Shown here piece after piece: positions 1-11,193 of a DNA stretch of 64,000 nt. Source of the stretch: Amphiura filiformis (taxonomy: Eukaryota; Echinodermata; Ophiuroidea; Amphilepidida; Amphiuridae); NCBI RefSeq assembly GCF_039555335.1, contig NC_092640.1, positions 33,411,887 through 33,475,886 on the forward strand. The letters run 5' to 3'. The position numbers were made by a program, and so were the translations under genes. The number at the start of each line of letters is the position of its first letter. The first letter of the stretch is position 1. The notes under the pieces are model-generated. The model ran no database searches. It was not told the origin of the DNA and worked only from the letters and a program-made list of their open reading frames with translations.

Positions 1-70
1 AAAGTACTTTTTAGGGTTTGATGCTTCAAAATGGTATATTTTCTCTCATTATATGACATTTTTGTTGTAA

Positions 71-637
71 TACCCAGGCAAAAATTTAGGCATGAGTCAT
101 GCCCATGAACATGCCAAGATCTTGCCATGAACATGCCATGAACATGCCCTATTTTCGCTAGCAACGGGCATGAATTTTCATGAATTTGGGAATTTTTGAT
201 GGGTTGTTCATGCTACACACATGAATATTCATGCCCTTGCATGCAATTTTTTTGTCATGCGTTTAGTCAGAGCCTTGACATGTTCAGGACATGTTCATGG
301 GTAACTCATGGGCATGAATCACGGTCAATGTCAAATTCTCCCTACTTCCATGCCCATAATATCCTTATTCATGGGTAACTCATGGGCATGAATCATGGTC
401 AATGTCAAATTTTCTCTACTTTCATGCCATGAATTCTTTATTCAAGGGCATCAATTACCTTTTTGATGGGTTCAAAATTTATTACCCATGTATTATCCTT
501 GACTAGAGGATTTTATGGCGTGTTCATGCCACATATAAAACAAAAGAATCTGAATGTCTTGCCATGCTCATGGCATGATTTGCATAGCAACCAGTAGCGA
601 ATTTTGGGAATACCCATGAATTATTTTTGCCTGGGTA
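71..637. mobile_element. CATG-rich TIR element
   Basis: Ends TACCCAGGCAAAAAT (71) and ATTTTTGCCTGGGTA (637) are inverted. The interior is packed with CATG words, including a direct repeat of about 72 bases (about 296-369 and 371-430) with core CATGGGTAACTCATGGGCAT. No coding potential. Confidence 0.6.
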
Positions 638-2536
638 GTACCAAAATTCATACGCACGGCTTCGGTTTTTAGTAAATGTTCGCCCTACCATATTGTAACT
701 TTCAGCTTCGAGGGCGCACTGCCATTTTGAGGTGTTTACGGTTCAGTGCGTTAAAACAAGAAAAGTCTCAGGTCAACCTATGTTGAGTTTTTGATCATTT
801 GGCATCTAAATCATATAGTTTCACCTGATATTAGTGGCATTTAACTGTGAGAGTCCTGAATATGAGAAACGTCCACCCGAAATTAGCCATTTTCCCATTG
901 AAACATGTGTAATACATAATTAGTGGTATTTAACCTATAGTCAGCAAGAAACAAACAAACCCAATTTCCAAGAAGCAGAAAGAATTTATTATTGATGGGT
1001 ATAAGCTTGTAGAGGTCACTGGGAATCTGGGCTGGGAATAGAAAGACCCTTCACCATGTCCACATTTAACTTTCCAAAATAAAACACACAAAAAAAAAAA
1101 CCCAACTGTGACATTGCATTTTAAAAACAATAATTCAAGTGCATTGTCCAGTCCTCCATTTTTTTATAAACATTTTTCTATTGTTTTGTACAATGTTTGA
1201 TCTTTCTTACATTTGAGATTTGTTTTCAGTATCATGCAGTCCTAGAACTAAATTTATAGATAACATTGTATAAAACAAAGAAAGATGTTACTTGGTATGT
1301 CAGTTGCTGTTGTTGCTATAAACCCCAGATAGGGTAGAAACAACTGGTAAAAAAGACCTTAATATTATAAATTATCACATTATCATTATGTTTAAACCAT
1401 ATTTAGATTATTGGTGAGGTATTTCAGATAAACTCAATCAATGAGTCCAGGAGTGAATATAGGCCTAAATAAGAAGTAGAAATGATTATTATACATGGAA
1501 ACCCCCTAGCATACTCCAGAGTAGTGGTGTAGGTTTTAATGACCAATTGACCAATTGAAATATAATGTGTATTATTTGGTTTCAATAGTTATAATCGATT
1601 TATCCATTGTTTAGGAAGAGTAGAGATTGTAAAAGACAGATAACCACCACCAAGAAATTAATGCCCATGGTAACCATTTTGCGGCCTAACTTTGCACATT
1701 TTTCATGCATTAAACCATATGGCTGGGGGGAGGGGTCACTGGCATTTTACTAAGAGAAAATGTTTATACTTAAATAAATGATAACCCATGGTTATGATGG
1801 GTCAATGAACTATTCTGGGTATGTTATTTGCAAATCACAAGCCAATAAACTGTGAAAGTGCTATGTAATTAGCTCATTTTTATCGAAAATAGCGAACTTT
1901 CTTCAAAGTAAAACTTCGTTATGGGGTAAAGACCCCAATTTTTTTATTGGTTGGTTGATCATCCCCATTCATGGTTATTCTCATCCTACCCCTGACTTTA
2001 ATCAGCAAACTTCTTCTTGAGAGTTATTGAATTTTAAAGTTATACCACTTTTACTAATGAAAAAATTGCAAAAAAGAGGATTTTGCATTGCATATTACAC
2101 AATATTCTAGGTGGGTGAGAAAACTGGCAATACTATTTTTGTAACGTCTAATACATAGGTATTTATCAACAGCAATTTAAATTGTTCCATACTTCTAGCA
2201 ATTTCGTTAGTGCTAGCTAGAAAAATGTGTCTTTTTCGAACCGTAATATTGAAAAAATGTACTTTCCCTGTGGCAATCTTCAAAGAACCGTTACCATGGC
2301 AACAAGGGATTTTCGAATTTTTGATCAAGTTACAAAATCATTAGACCCAAATACCTTTCCTATCACAAGATTTAGGCAAATTCCATGAACCTTTATTTTT
2401 GGCTTTGTCCGCACATTGCTGAATTGATACAGACCCCCAGTCTTAAATACTTGTTTAATGTCCCAATTCACCTCATTTGTGGGGATAAAGGGTACAAAAA
2501 CTAATTCAAACCTTCATCAAATACTATTTACTCTGC
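638..2536. other. No gene seen
   Basis: AT-rich unique-looking sequence with only short open frames. No gene, tRNA or clear repeat boundary was recognised. Confidence 0.5.
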
Positions 2537-2576
2537 TGTCCCGATTCACCCCAAACTCGGGGAGAATCGGGACAGT
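2537..2576. repeat. Short perfect-type hairpin
   Basis: CTGTCCCGATTCACCCC, a five-base loop, and the inverted CGGGGAGAATCGGGACAG. The same word TGTCCCGATTCACCCC recurs at about 2726 without its partner. Confidence 0.6.
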
Positions 2577-3221
2577 CACTTTTTTTTAAAAAAGAGGTAA
2601 AGCACTTGAAATCCACTCAATCTAACATTACCAGTATGTAGATCTCATGTGTGGACATAAAATGCACCAATGACTGTGGCAATTGAAGCTACAAAGAAAA
2701 AAATACAATTAAAGCCATGCCCAAACTGTCCCGATTCACCCCGTTTTACGGTACATTGAAAAATACAAGATGCCAGTTATATTCCAGTCTGAATCTATCA
2801 GACAATATTTTAAACATTATTAACACAACAAATTTGCAACAAACCCAAATTGTGAAAAAATTGGCCCTGGGCAGAGTTTTTGCTATTTCTCCATTGACGA
2901 TCCTGCCCAAAAGTGTTTCCTTTCGATATACCACGTCACATACAATAATGTCAAGTGCCTGGGACTACTTTTTTCATAGATATTGGTACTATACAAATGC
3001 TTGTTGATTTGACGGTCGCAACACGTAGTGGTGTCAAGTGGTTTTTCCAAATTTACCATTTTACATAGTGGTGTCAAGGTTAAAACTAGCTATTATCCTA
3101 TAGTTATTCCTTTATAACTATTAAAAAGATACAGTTTAATAGCTTGAACCTTAAACTTCCAATTTCAAATGGAATCTGAACACTGAGAGCTTACATTGGA
3201 GGAGAATCAACTATGTTAATA

Positions 3222-3606
3222 CCGCAACCACCCAGGTATAAGCCCACCTTCGGCGATAAGCCTACCCCCTATTTTTCAAAACATTCTGGGAACAAGGGTG
3301 CACTCAGGTATAAGTCCAGTACTAAATTTTGGCCAAGTTCTTAAATCAAATCAATGCTTTGCTCTCATATTTAAGAACAAATATTTAAAAAAATATCAGT
3401 TGATGATTAACATTCCACACTTATAATGTTAAGAAATTGACATAGATGATAGAAATTACTGGTACATTGGGCATACATACAAATGGGAGATGATTGTTCT
3501 TATTTTTAAATTCAAGCACTAGCTCTTCCCTGGTTATAAGCTCACCCCCAGTTTTGAAGTGAAATCTACCATCTAGGGGGGTGGGCTTATGCCCGAGTGG
3601 TTACGG
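3222..3606. mobile_element. TA-flanked MITE, copy A (CCGTAACCAC family)
   Basis: Ends CCGCAACCACCCAGGTATAA and the inverted TTATGCCCGAGTGGTTACGG, each flanked by TA. About 90% like copy B at 8902-9275 by eye over most of its length. Confidence 0.75.
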
Positions 3607-3779
3607 TAGTAACATATGCTTCAAACACCTTTTTCTCGAAAGCATATTTTGTCCTTTTCATACGCCAATGTGTTGTGACCGACAAAGTGATTGACTTTTA
3701 CCATTGTATTCATTATTTGTTTTCTAGACACATCTAAAATGAAATATGCCCTATTCTTACCCAGGACACAAGATCAAAT

Positions 3780-4404
3780 CAGGGACCGTGTATGAAGGGA
3801 ATGGAAAGGGCTTCCACCCATTATACCATGCCGAGTTGCTGGTTTACAAATTATCCTCAGTTGAGCAAGCATGCATATAATATGTTGATCGATAGACCTT
3901 GGTACGAATCCTAGCACAGTTACAACACAGCGCTTGGCTTGTCTTGCACATTGCGAAATGAGCCTACATGTTTGCCTATAATGAGAGACTCTAGAAATCA
4001 TTAAAGAACATTATTTCAAGAATTATTTCAGTACCGAAATCAGGAACAGAAAGTGTACGGTGTACACATTTCAGAAAAAAAGTTAATTTGTTTGTTTTAG
4101 CATTCTGTATCTCCACAAAGTTAGCGCATTTTGTCTCCAAAATCCTATGTAAATGATTCTCACCGCTACACAGAAATTATGTTTGACAAATGATAGACAT
4201 TTTACACAGTTTGACATTACTTTAGAAAATATTGGAATATTCTGATGTGTGCTTCAGATTTTGTAGGGCAACATGAGTAAATAATAAGATATCAAACATC
4301 TTGTCCTCGGCGCAACTCACATGTAATCGAAGGTCGTAAAAGATAATCTGATAAACAATAGCTATCAATAAATCCATTTCCAGTCCCTTCATACACGGTC
4401 CCTG
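3780..4404. mobile_element. TIR element with CAGGGACC ends (hAT-like)
   Basis: CAGGGACCGTGTATGAAGGG at the left and its inverse ending GGTCCCTG at the right. A TCAAAT word flanks both sides (3774-3779 and 4406-4411, one base offset), an imperfect target duplication. No transposase frame. Confidence 0.65.
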
Positions 4405-5286
4405 GTCAAATGCATTTTTATGTTAGCCAGTCTTGTTTTATGTTAAGAAAAATGCACCTGTTTTAAGCTATAGGACAACTATTGTTCATTTCAATATTTT
4501 TAATGTTAGAATGTTCTTGACTCAGAGTAAACTTTACAACAACTGTAGGTTGTTAGGTTTCTTTCAAATTCTGTATGTACAAGGCCTATATTTTGCAAAA
4601 TACAATATTAAAAAAATGCAAGTTTACTACAAAATACATTTGTTAAGAATGATTTATCAGGTGTGCCAGGCTCATTTTTAAAAATATATCAGAGTTGTGT
4701 GGTAAAAATGACAAAAATGCAAAACAATTTGCACATTTTAAACCAAATGTATGAAACTTCAAATATGAAACAAACAAAAAATGTGACCCTATTTCTTCCA
4801 GTTTTAGGGTCGGTCGAAAAGGGCAATACATTTTTTAAGCTTTATATGGATCATGTGGACCGTATTGTTCCTAATAAATACCCGAGCATAAATTTATTTA
4901 AAGGAGTACACTTAATAGAGCCGAAGTTTCTATGAAAAAAGCTTTAAAATAAAGCTGAAAATCAAGATATACAACTCGCTTCCTGTTCAAATAAATGATG
5001 GAGGCCCACAACAAGAGCTGACAAGCTGCATGTTAATGGTAAATACTCCAAAAACAGATCTGTAAAAGCATGTTTAGTTAATTTATTGAACAATCACAGG
5101 GGAGGGGGCATTTATTACAGCAGGGGCATTTATTAGGAACAATAACGTATACATAAAAATTGTCAAATAAAGGTCTGGGCAAACATTTATGAAATATTTT
5201 GCCTAACTAGTACTGGATCAATTTGGAAGCATATTTTGCATCAATTTAGAAGCTTATTTTGATATATGCTTCTAATTTGATCATAT
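4405..5286. other. No gene; one inverted pair
   Basis: AT-rich. TATTGTTCCTAATAAAT (about 4864) is inverted at about 5126 (ATTTATTAGGAACAATA), so a small foldback of about 290 bases may lie here. Confidence 0.4.
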
Positions 5287-5660
5287 AAGGCAAAAAAAAA
5301 ATTGTTGTGTTGCCCTCAATTGACCGACCCTAATCCTGAAAAATCAGGGTCGCAATTAGGTGGGTTTTTTTTAATGATGATTTTGACAGATTTGTTCAAA
5401 AAATCAATGTTTTTTACTTGAAATTAATATTTTATTGCAAGACTAGTATTAAATTGATTATCTAACAAGTATACAGAAGTCAAAATTGACAAATGTCTCC
5501 TAACTGAAGAAGCATTATTTAATATTTGAGGGGATTTTTAAAAACTGAAGGTTTAAAAAAAAAGAAGAAAAAAAGAAAGAAAAGAAATCCGTCCGACCGA
5601 CCCAACTTTCCCATTTTTCCCACTTGAGGGCAACACAACAATATATTTTTTTTGCCTAAT
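5287..5660. repeat. Inverted repeat element
   Basis: Arms TTGTTGTGTTGCCCTCAA and TTGAGGGCAACACAACAA, each next to A- or T-runs and AGGC/GCCT words. Confidence 0.6.
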
Positions 5661-5929
5661 TCAAGCTCCCATCCCCACAATCCAGTTTTAATTAAAATAT
5701 TTCATGGAAATTTGTGTAAATTAGTATAAAAGGTTACCAATTACCATTCATTTTTTTTGGCCAAAGGAAACAATGAACACATTTAGTCACACATGTGTAT
5801 CCCCTGGGACCCCTCCCTGATGGATGCATACTACATGTACATAATACTCACTATACTCACATCCATACTTCCTATACACATGGCATTTCTCCTTGCACTA
5901 TAAGTTACTATTTACACTTGGACTAACAA

Positions 5930-6285
5930 AAAAAAGGTTTGTCTCGGAAGAAAATTGAAAAATTGCTACGCATTTATAGTGGCGGATACTTCTTTTCGAT
6001 ACTAGGGGGAATGGGGGTTGTAAAAATTCTTAAGTAGAGCCAATTTAGTCCCAAGTAGAAATGCACATGAAGTGCGCAAAAAATTATGCCGTTTTTAACA
6101 TGCTACCCCTCAATACTAGCACTCTGCCTTCAATTTGTTTTTTTGTGGGGTCTTTTCCTGGCCAGATTTTTCTATTTTTTTGTCAATATAAAACACAAAA
6201 AAGAAATCATTCAAACATGGCAAAAAAAGTTCATTTAAAAGCAATTTACCCTGACTTCTGAGACAAACCTATTTTTTTATTTGGC
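5930..6285. mobile_element. MITE with GGTTTGTCTC ends, copy 1
   Basis: AAAAAAAGGTTTGTCTCGGAAG on the left pairs with CTTCTGAGACAAACC plus a T-run on the right. A second copy lies at 25562-25952. Confidence 0.55.
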
Positions 6286-6539
6286 CTTATTTTTAGGCAC
6301 CAGAGCTAAACTTGTTCAATCTTTGGATTGACCATCGATGCTGCTTTGATATTTGTTATCAATGAACTATCAATTACTCAGAATGGTAAATTTGTGGTGG
6401 TTAATATCATTACATACAAATATCATATGATATCGAAATTAAATATAGTCATTTACCGACCAAGCAACAATGGTTGATCGAAAGATTGAAACCATTGAAT
6501 TTCATTGCCTTGTATATGGTCAATTCCAAGCAACCTCGC

Positions 6540-8046
6540 CCAAATTGTCAAAATTTAAAAATCAAGTCAATTATGTGATTTTGGTCTCATATTGTAGCTA
6601 AAAAGCGATATTTTCTGAAAACGTACTTTTTTAGGAGGAAATGGTGTCCCTTGTTAGAAAACCATCCTAATTCGCATAAATTTGCATATTCTTGACTGGT
6701 AAAAGCAGCAAAACTGAAAACACAGCAACTGCTCTGTACTGTAAAATTTTGGAAACAAATTATGCATGTGAATATAAAGTTTATAACTAGCTCAAAATAT
6801 AAACACCAGAAATTTTCAAATTTTATAACGTGTAGCCGTCAGCATTGTTTGAGTACCAATTTTACGATTAAAAGCATCATTCCGCAACGCAAAAGTATCA
6901 TTTATTACCACTGCAATTTTAAAATAAGGTTGATTTTCATTGAAACTAGAATGCAAAGCAAATTTATTCATCCCCATCCAATGAAACAAAAATAATTTTC
7001 AAAAAGTCTAATTTATGGCGGTAACGACCAATTAAAGTTGCATAATTCCTTAACGCTATGGAATGATGCATAATTCATAATGTGCCCGCTTGAAAAAAAA
7101 ATATTCACAATTTTGGGTTAAAACTTTCTGAAATGCATTGCACAGAACTATCTTTACAGTAATTGATGTTTCAGCATTGCCTGAACCATTGTCAGTGACA
7201 TTTCTCCACAAAACCCCCTGCATCATTCCGCAATGCCATAAGGATTCATGGATTGCAAGGATTTTTTCTTTAAATTTACGATAAAATAAAAACAGTGATG
7301 ATTATTTCTTGATAGATGGTGATAGTTGTTATGTTACATTCTATGGCTAACATCCAGTGCTAAATTCCCGGCTAAATTTCACTTCCAAGAATTTTAGACT
7401 AGCAGAATGTTGACATAATTTTAGTTTCAAAATGTGACCATGCAACACAAGTTATCGGATTAAAAAAAAATCGGTGATAAATATTTTTGGATAAATATTG
7501 ATATTTGTTAGCTAACATAAGTAGCTAAGTATATAAAACACCATTTACTTAAATTTATTGATATATTTATTTTTATTTTCAAATATGGACTGCTTTTCAT
7601 TTTCTATGGTATTTTACACACAGCATCATTCCGCAACGCTCCTTGCATCATTCCGCAACATGACCTAGTGTCGGCAAATTTGGCATAAAGAGACGATGCC
7701 GATTTTTTTTAAAAATCGATACTGACAATTGTCAGTTTACATCCTAAGCTTTACATTAAGTGGCAAATTTAATATCTCAGATTACTAAACTCACAGAGTT
7801 TGTTAAAATGTTTTAGTGCAAAAAGACTGCTCCCGTCGCATCATTCCATAACGCTTGAACTTTGCATATGCAAATTAGGAAATTAGGGTGGTTTGGAAAA
7901 GTTTCTCCTACCTTAATCATTCACTTATCAAAAATACTTTAACATTATGCTATTCACCTTATGCTGTTAATACATATTTGGCTGCTGCATCAAAAAGAAA
8001 TTCGTACGAAGGCAGTTTGCATCATTCCGCAACGCTTGGATTTGCC
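6540..8046. mobile_element. Foldback-like element with a repeated 17-base word
   Basis: Segments near 6625-6700 and 7857-7915 are inverted copies (TATGCAAATT, AATTAGGRTGGTTT, CTCCT words). Between and beyond them the word GCATCATTCCGCAACGC or a one- to three-base variant occurs at 6874, 7040, 7051 (inverted), 7220, 7623, 7645, 7838 and 8019. No protein is evident. Confidence 0.6.
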
Positions 8047-8354
8047 CATATAGTTGGACTAAAGTACAATTCTGTTCAACTAAACTTACTTTTTAGATGG
8101 CTACGATATCACATCATATCTATGACGCATCAGGCCTACTGATCTTGAATTAGCTCTGACTATGCCACAACCATCAGGATAATTTTTCGACGACTCCAGT
8201 ATGACGTCACTTCTACCACTGTGATATCACAGGTCAAGTATACAGAGCCAATTCAAGATCAGTAGGCCCGATGATACGTCATAGATATGACGTTATACCA
8301 TAGCCATCTAAAACAGTAAGTCAAGTTGGAACAGAATTATAATTTAGTCCATCT
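8047..8354. mobile_element. Foldback MITE
   Basis: Arms of about 110 bases (8047-8160 and 8235-8350) with shared words TTAGATGGCTA, CATATCTATGACG, GGCCTACTGATCTTGAATT. Loop of about 75 bases. Confidence 0.75.
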
Positions 8355-9369
8355 AAACACATCACAAGAAATAAGTCCCCCTCTGAAAATTTTGTCATAA
8401 CATCGTAAAGTAAAACTTTGTACCAATAAAACTTACTTACAAATAATTATATGATTGTTTACTAACTAAGTGTTGTGTGAAAATAAAAGATGTCCATGAC
8501 TTCATGGCTGAATGAACCCAAATTGAAGACAAAAACTGCCCTTTCCAAAAGTCACAAAGTAGGCCTATGCTTGTTAACTGCAAGGCGTATTGGGACAAGG
8601 AATGGAACTGGCCATCATTTACAACTCACTGTGCTGAACTCTGCACCAAGGGGATTTGCATGGCTGATTGATCAAGAATCGATACACATTACAGTAAATG
8701 TTCACATGGTGAGGATTTTAAACTGCACTCAACCACATGGGTTTTCCATTAGTAACAAGCCATGAATCAACTTTTGTGACAAGCATAGGCCTACTTTGCG
8801 GCTTTTGAAAAGGGCAGTTTTTGCTTTCAATTTAGGCTCATTCAGCCATGAAGTCATGGAAATCTCTCATTTTCACACAACACTTAGTAAACAGTCATAT
8901 ACCCGTAACCACCCGGGTATAAGCCCACCTTCGGCTATAAGCCCACCCCCTATTTTTCAAAACATTCTGGGAACAAGGGTGCACTCAGGTATAAGCCCAG
9001 TACTAAATTTTGGCCAAGTTCCTAAATCAAATCAATACTTTGCTCTCATATTTATGAACAAATATAAAAAAATATCAGTTGATAATTACACTTATGATTT
9101 TAAGAAATTGATGTAGATGATAGAAATTATTGGTACATTGGGCATATTCAAATGGGGGATGATTGTTTTTATGTTAAAATTCATGCACTAGCCTTTCCCC
9201 GGTTATAAGCCCACCCCCACTTTTGAAGTGAAATCTGCCATCTAGGGAGGTGGGCTTATACCCGAGTGGTTACGGTAATTATTTCACAGTTAGTTTTATT
9301 GGTACAAAACGAAACCTTACAATGTTATGACAAAATGTTGCGAGGGGACTTATTTCTTGTGTTGTGTTT
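8355..9369. mobile_element. Long-arm foldback element containing MITE copy B
   Basis: Left arm about 8355-8578 pairs with right arm about 8778-8900 plus 9278-9369 (shared words AAGAAATAAGTCCCC, ACCAATAAAACT, GTAGGCCTATGCTTGT). The loop is about 200 bases. Open frames in it are not gene-like. Confidence 0.75.
8902..9275. mobile_element. TA-flanked MITE, copy B, inserted in a foldback arm
   Basis: Same family as 3222-3606. The surrounding foldback provides its own empty site: the opposite arm reads ATCATATAATTATTT unbroken, whereas here it reads GTCATA-TA-element-TA-ATTATTT. That shows a TA target duplication, as made by Tc1/mariner-type transposases. Confidence 0.85.
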
Positions 9370-10024
9370 ATATTTATCTACCTATATAGATGACTGAAAA
9401 TATTCATAAATACTTCATGCCTTGTGCATTTTACAAATCTATAAAAATACATGTGTCCATATTTTATACAAATATTAAATATAAATACCCAATGGCATTA
9501 TGCATTGGAATTTGAAGGCATAAAACTCCTGTAATTTATGGTTGTTGTTGCAGTATACAATGTTTTCACTGATATTTTACAGTGCGGTTCTTAAAAGGGC
9601 TCCGAGAGATTTTAGGAAAGTTATGCTCTCAATCCGATTTTTAACATGCCTACAATGTTTGTCCATCTACTAATCTGAAGCTCACTGTAAAAACAGCAGG
9701 CATAGCAGTAAAAGGCATGTTGGTAGCGGTATTGCAAAACACAGGTTTTTCCTTGTCTACCGCAGAAACAGGCTAAAAGAGTCAGCTAGCTGCATCACAC
9801 ATGATGGACTAGCTCATCAGGTACGTGTTCTCACTAGAAACAATTCAACATAGGAAGCAAAATAAATTCCTTTTAAAAAATGGGGTGTACTTGCAGAATT
9901 TTTAAACGTCCAGCGCATAATTACAGAGTACCGCTGATTGGCTACTTACAAAATTTGCGGAGAGTCTGCAACAGTGTTAACATATCCTACCTGCAACTCA
10001 CGTAGGATGATGATAGCAGCCACA
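9370..10024. other. No gene seen
   Basis: AT-rich, with short frames only. No clear repeat boundary. Confidence 0.45.
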
Positions 10025-10302
10025 TTGGGCTATTCCACTTAAAATCCACACTCCTCCTGTGGAAGATTTTGGAAATTTCTTCCACAGGGGGAGTATGAAT
10101 TTCAAATGGAATGATCACATTATCAGCTCCATTTGAATTTCATACACCCTAAATTCAACCTAAATCTTCCACTGAGGGAGGGTGTGTTTCAAATAGAGCT
10201 GCTAATGTGTTCATTTCATTTGAAATTCATACTCGCCCTGTGGAAGATATTGCCAAAATTTTCCACAGGAGTAGTGTGGATTTTAAATGGAATAGCCCAT
10301 TG
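10025..10302. mobile_element. MITE, GGGCTATTCCA family, copy 1
   Basis: Ends TGGGCTATTCCACTTAAAAT and the inverse GGAATAGCCCA. Internally it carries repeated words such as CTGTGGAAGAT and ATTTGAAATTCATAC, so the element itself is built of inverted sub-repeats. Confidence 0.7.
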
Positions 10303-10534
10303 GATATGCAGGTAAGAGAAAACATAAAATTACTTCATTTCAAATGGTAATTCCTCATGAGTAGTTGTGAAATTCACCATCGCTACCCATCCAAGATGGA
10401 CACTATGTGCCAGGTCTCAAGTTATTGTGGTTGTGCACAGAGTGGGATTCGCAAATATCCGCTACTTGCCCATAGAAAATGTTAAGCTCCTCCCAGTTCA
10501 CAAAATGCTGATGGTGAGTGTATACTCCACCTAA

Positions 10535-10726
10535 AATGGGCTATTCCAGTTGAAATTCATACACCCCCTACAGAAGACATAACCTTAATATTTCACACAG
10601 GGAGTGTAGACTTCAAACGGAGTCACCAATTCATGTAACTCAACTTGAAATACATACTCCACCTGTGTTGGGTTAAGCTTAAGTCTTCCATAGGGGTGTG
10701 TGGATTTCAAATGGAATGGCCCAATG
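10535..10726. mobile_element. MITE, GGGCTATTCCA family, copy 2
   Basis: Starts ATGGGCTATTCCAGTTGAAA and ends TTTCAAATGGAATGGCCCA. It lies just downstream of the band 7-like gene stop. Confidence 0.7.
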
Positions 10727-10936
10727 AATCCGGCTTCCTATATACCATTTTCACCCTGATATGGCAACGATGTCAATGCATTGAGGCAGCTGTTTCTCGC
10801 ATGCATCTATGTACTGTCATTAAGCACAGGCATGTGTACGCCAGCACTTTGACCAAATACTAGCGATTTAAAGGTGCACCCAATGAAATGTGTACTGACG
10901 TCACTACCACATCAGGGTGAAAAATGGGTTACGCTA

Positions 10937-11193
10937 CTAATCATCATCCCCACCACCCTGCATTAAGGCAATATAATCCTTGAAACTAATCCCTGTTATT
11001 AATCTCTCATGTCTCTCAATGGTCCGCAGCCAATGAAGCGATGCCTTGTGTTCATCATTGTTCATATCTAAGGAATCGTACAAGAGTTTAAGCCCCTCAC
11101 TGTTAGCGGATTCACGTATTGCATTTGCTGTTGCGGTACCTTTCTTGAGAATCAGTCGAGCTTGAGTGGTCCCATTGTTGGTGATCTCTGCAG
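10937..11193 (-). CDS. Band 7-like gene, terminal exon
   Basis: Acceptor TTTCACAG; the frame runs 84 codons to TAG at 10937-10939. It continues the charged helix (ARLILKKGTATANAIRE), then LKLLYDSLDMNNDEHKASL and a tail ending GGGDDD. The tail pattern (helix, then a Leu/Tyr-rich segment with EHKASL) fits the C-terminal region of this band 7 subgroup. No convincing poly(A) signal was fixed downstream. Confidence 0.85.

Noticed and set aside
6874..8035. CRISPR-like array
   Set aside because: Spacing between the 17-base words is irregular (from a few bases to about 390), one copy is inverted, and the DNA is eukaryotic.
8490..9116. Plus-strand frames of 91 and 106 residues
   Set aside because: They fall in the arms of a foldback and in MITE copy B; composition is not protein-like.
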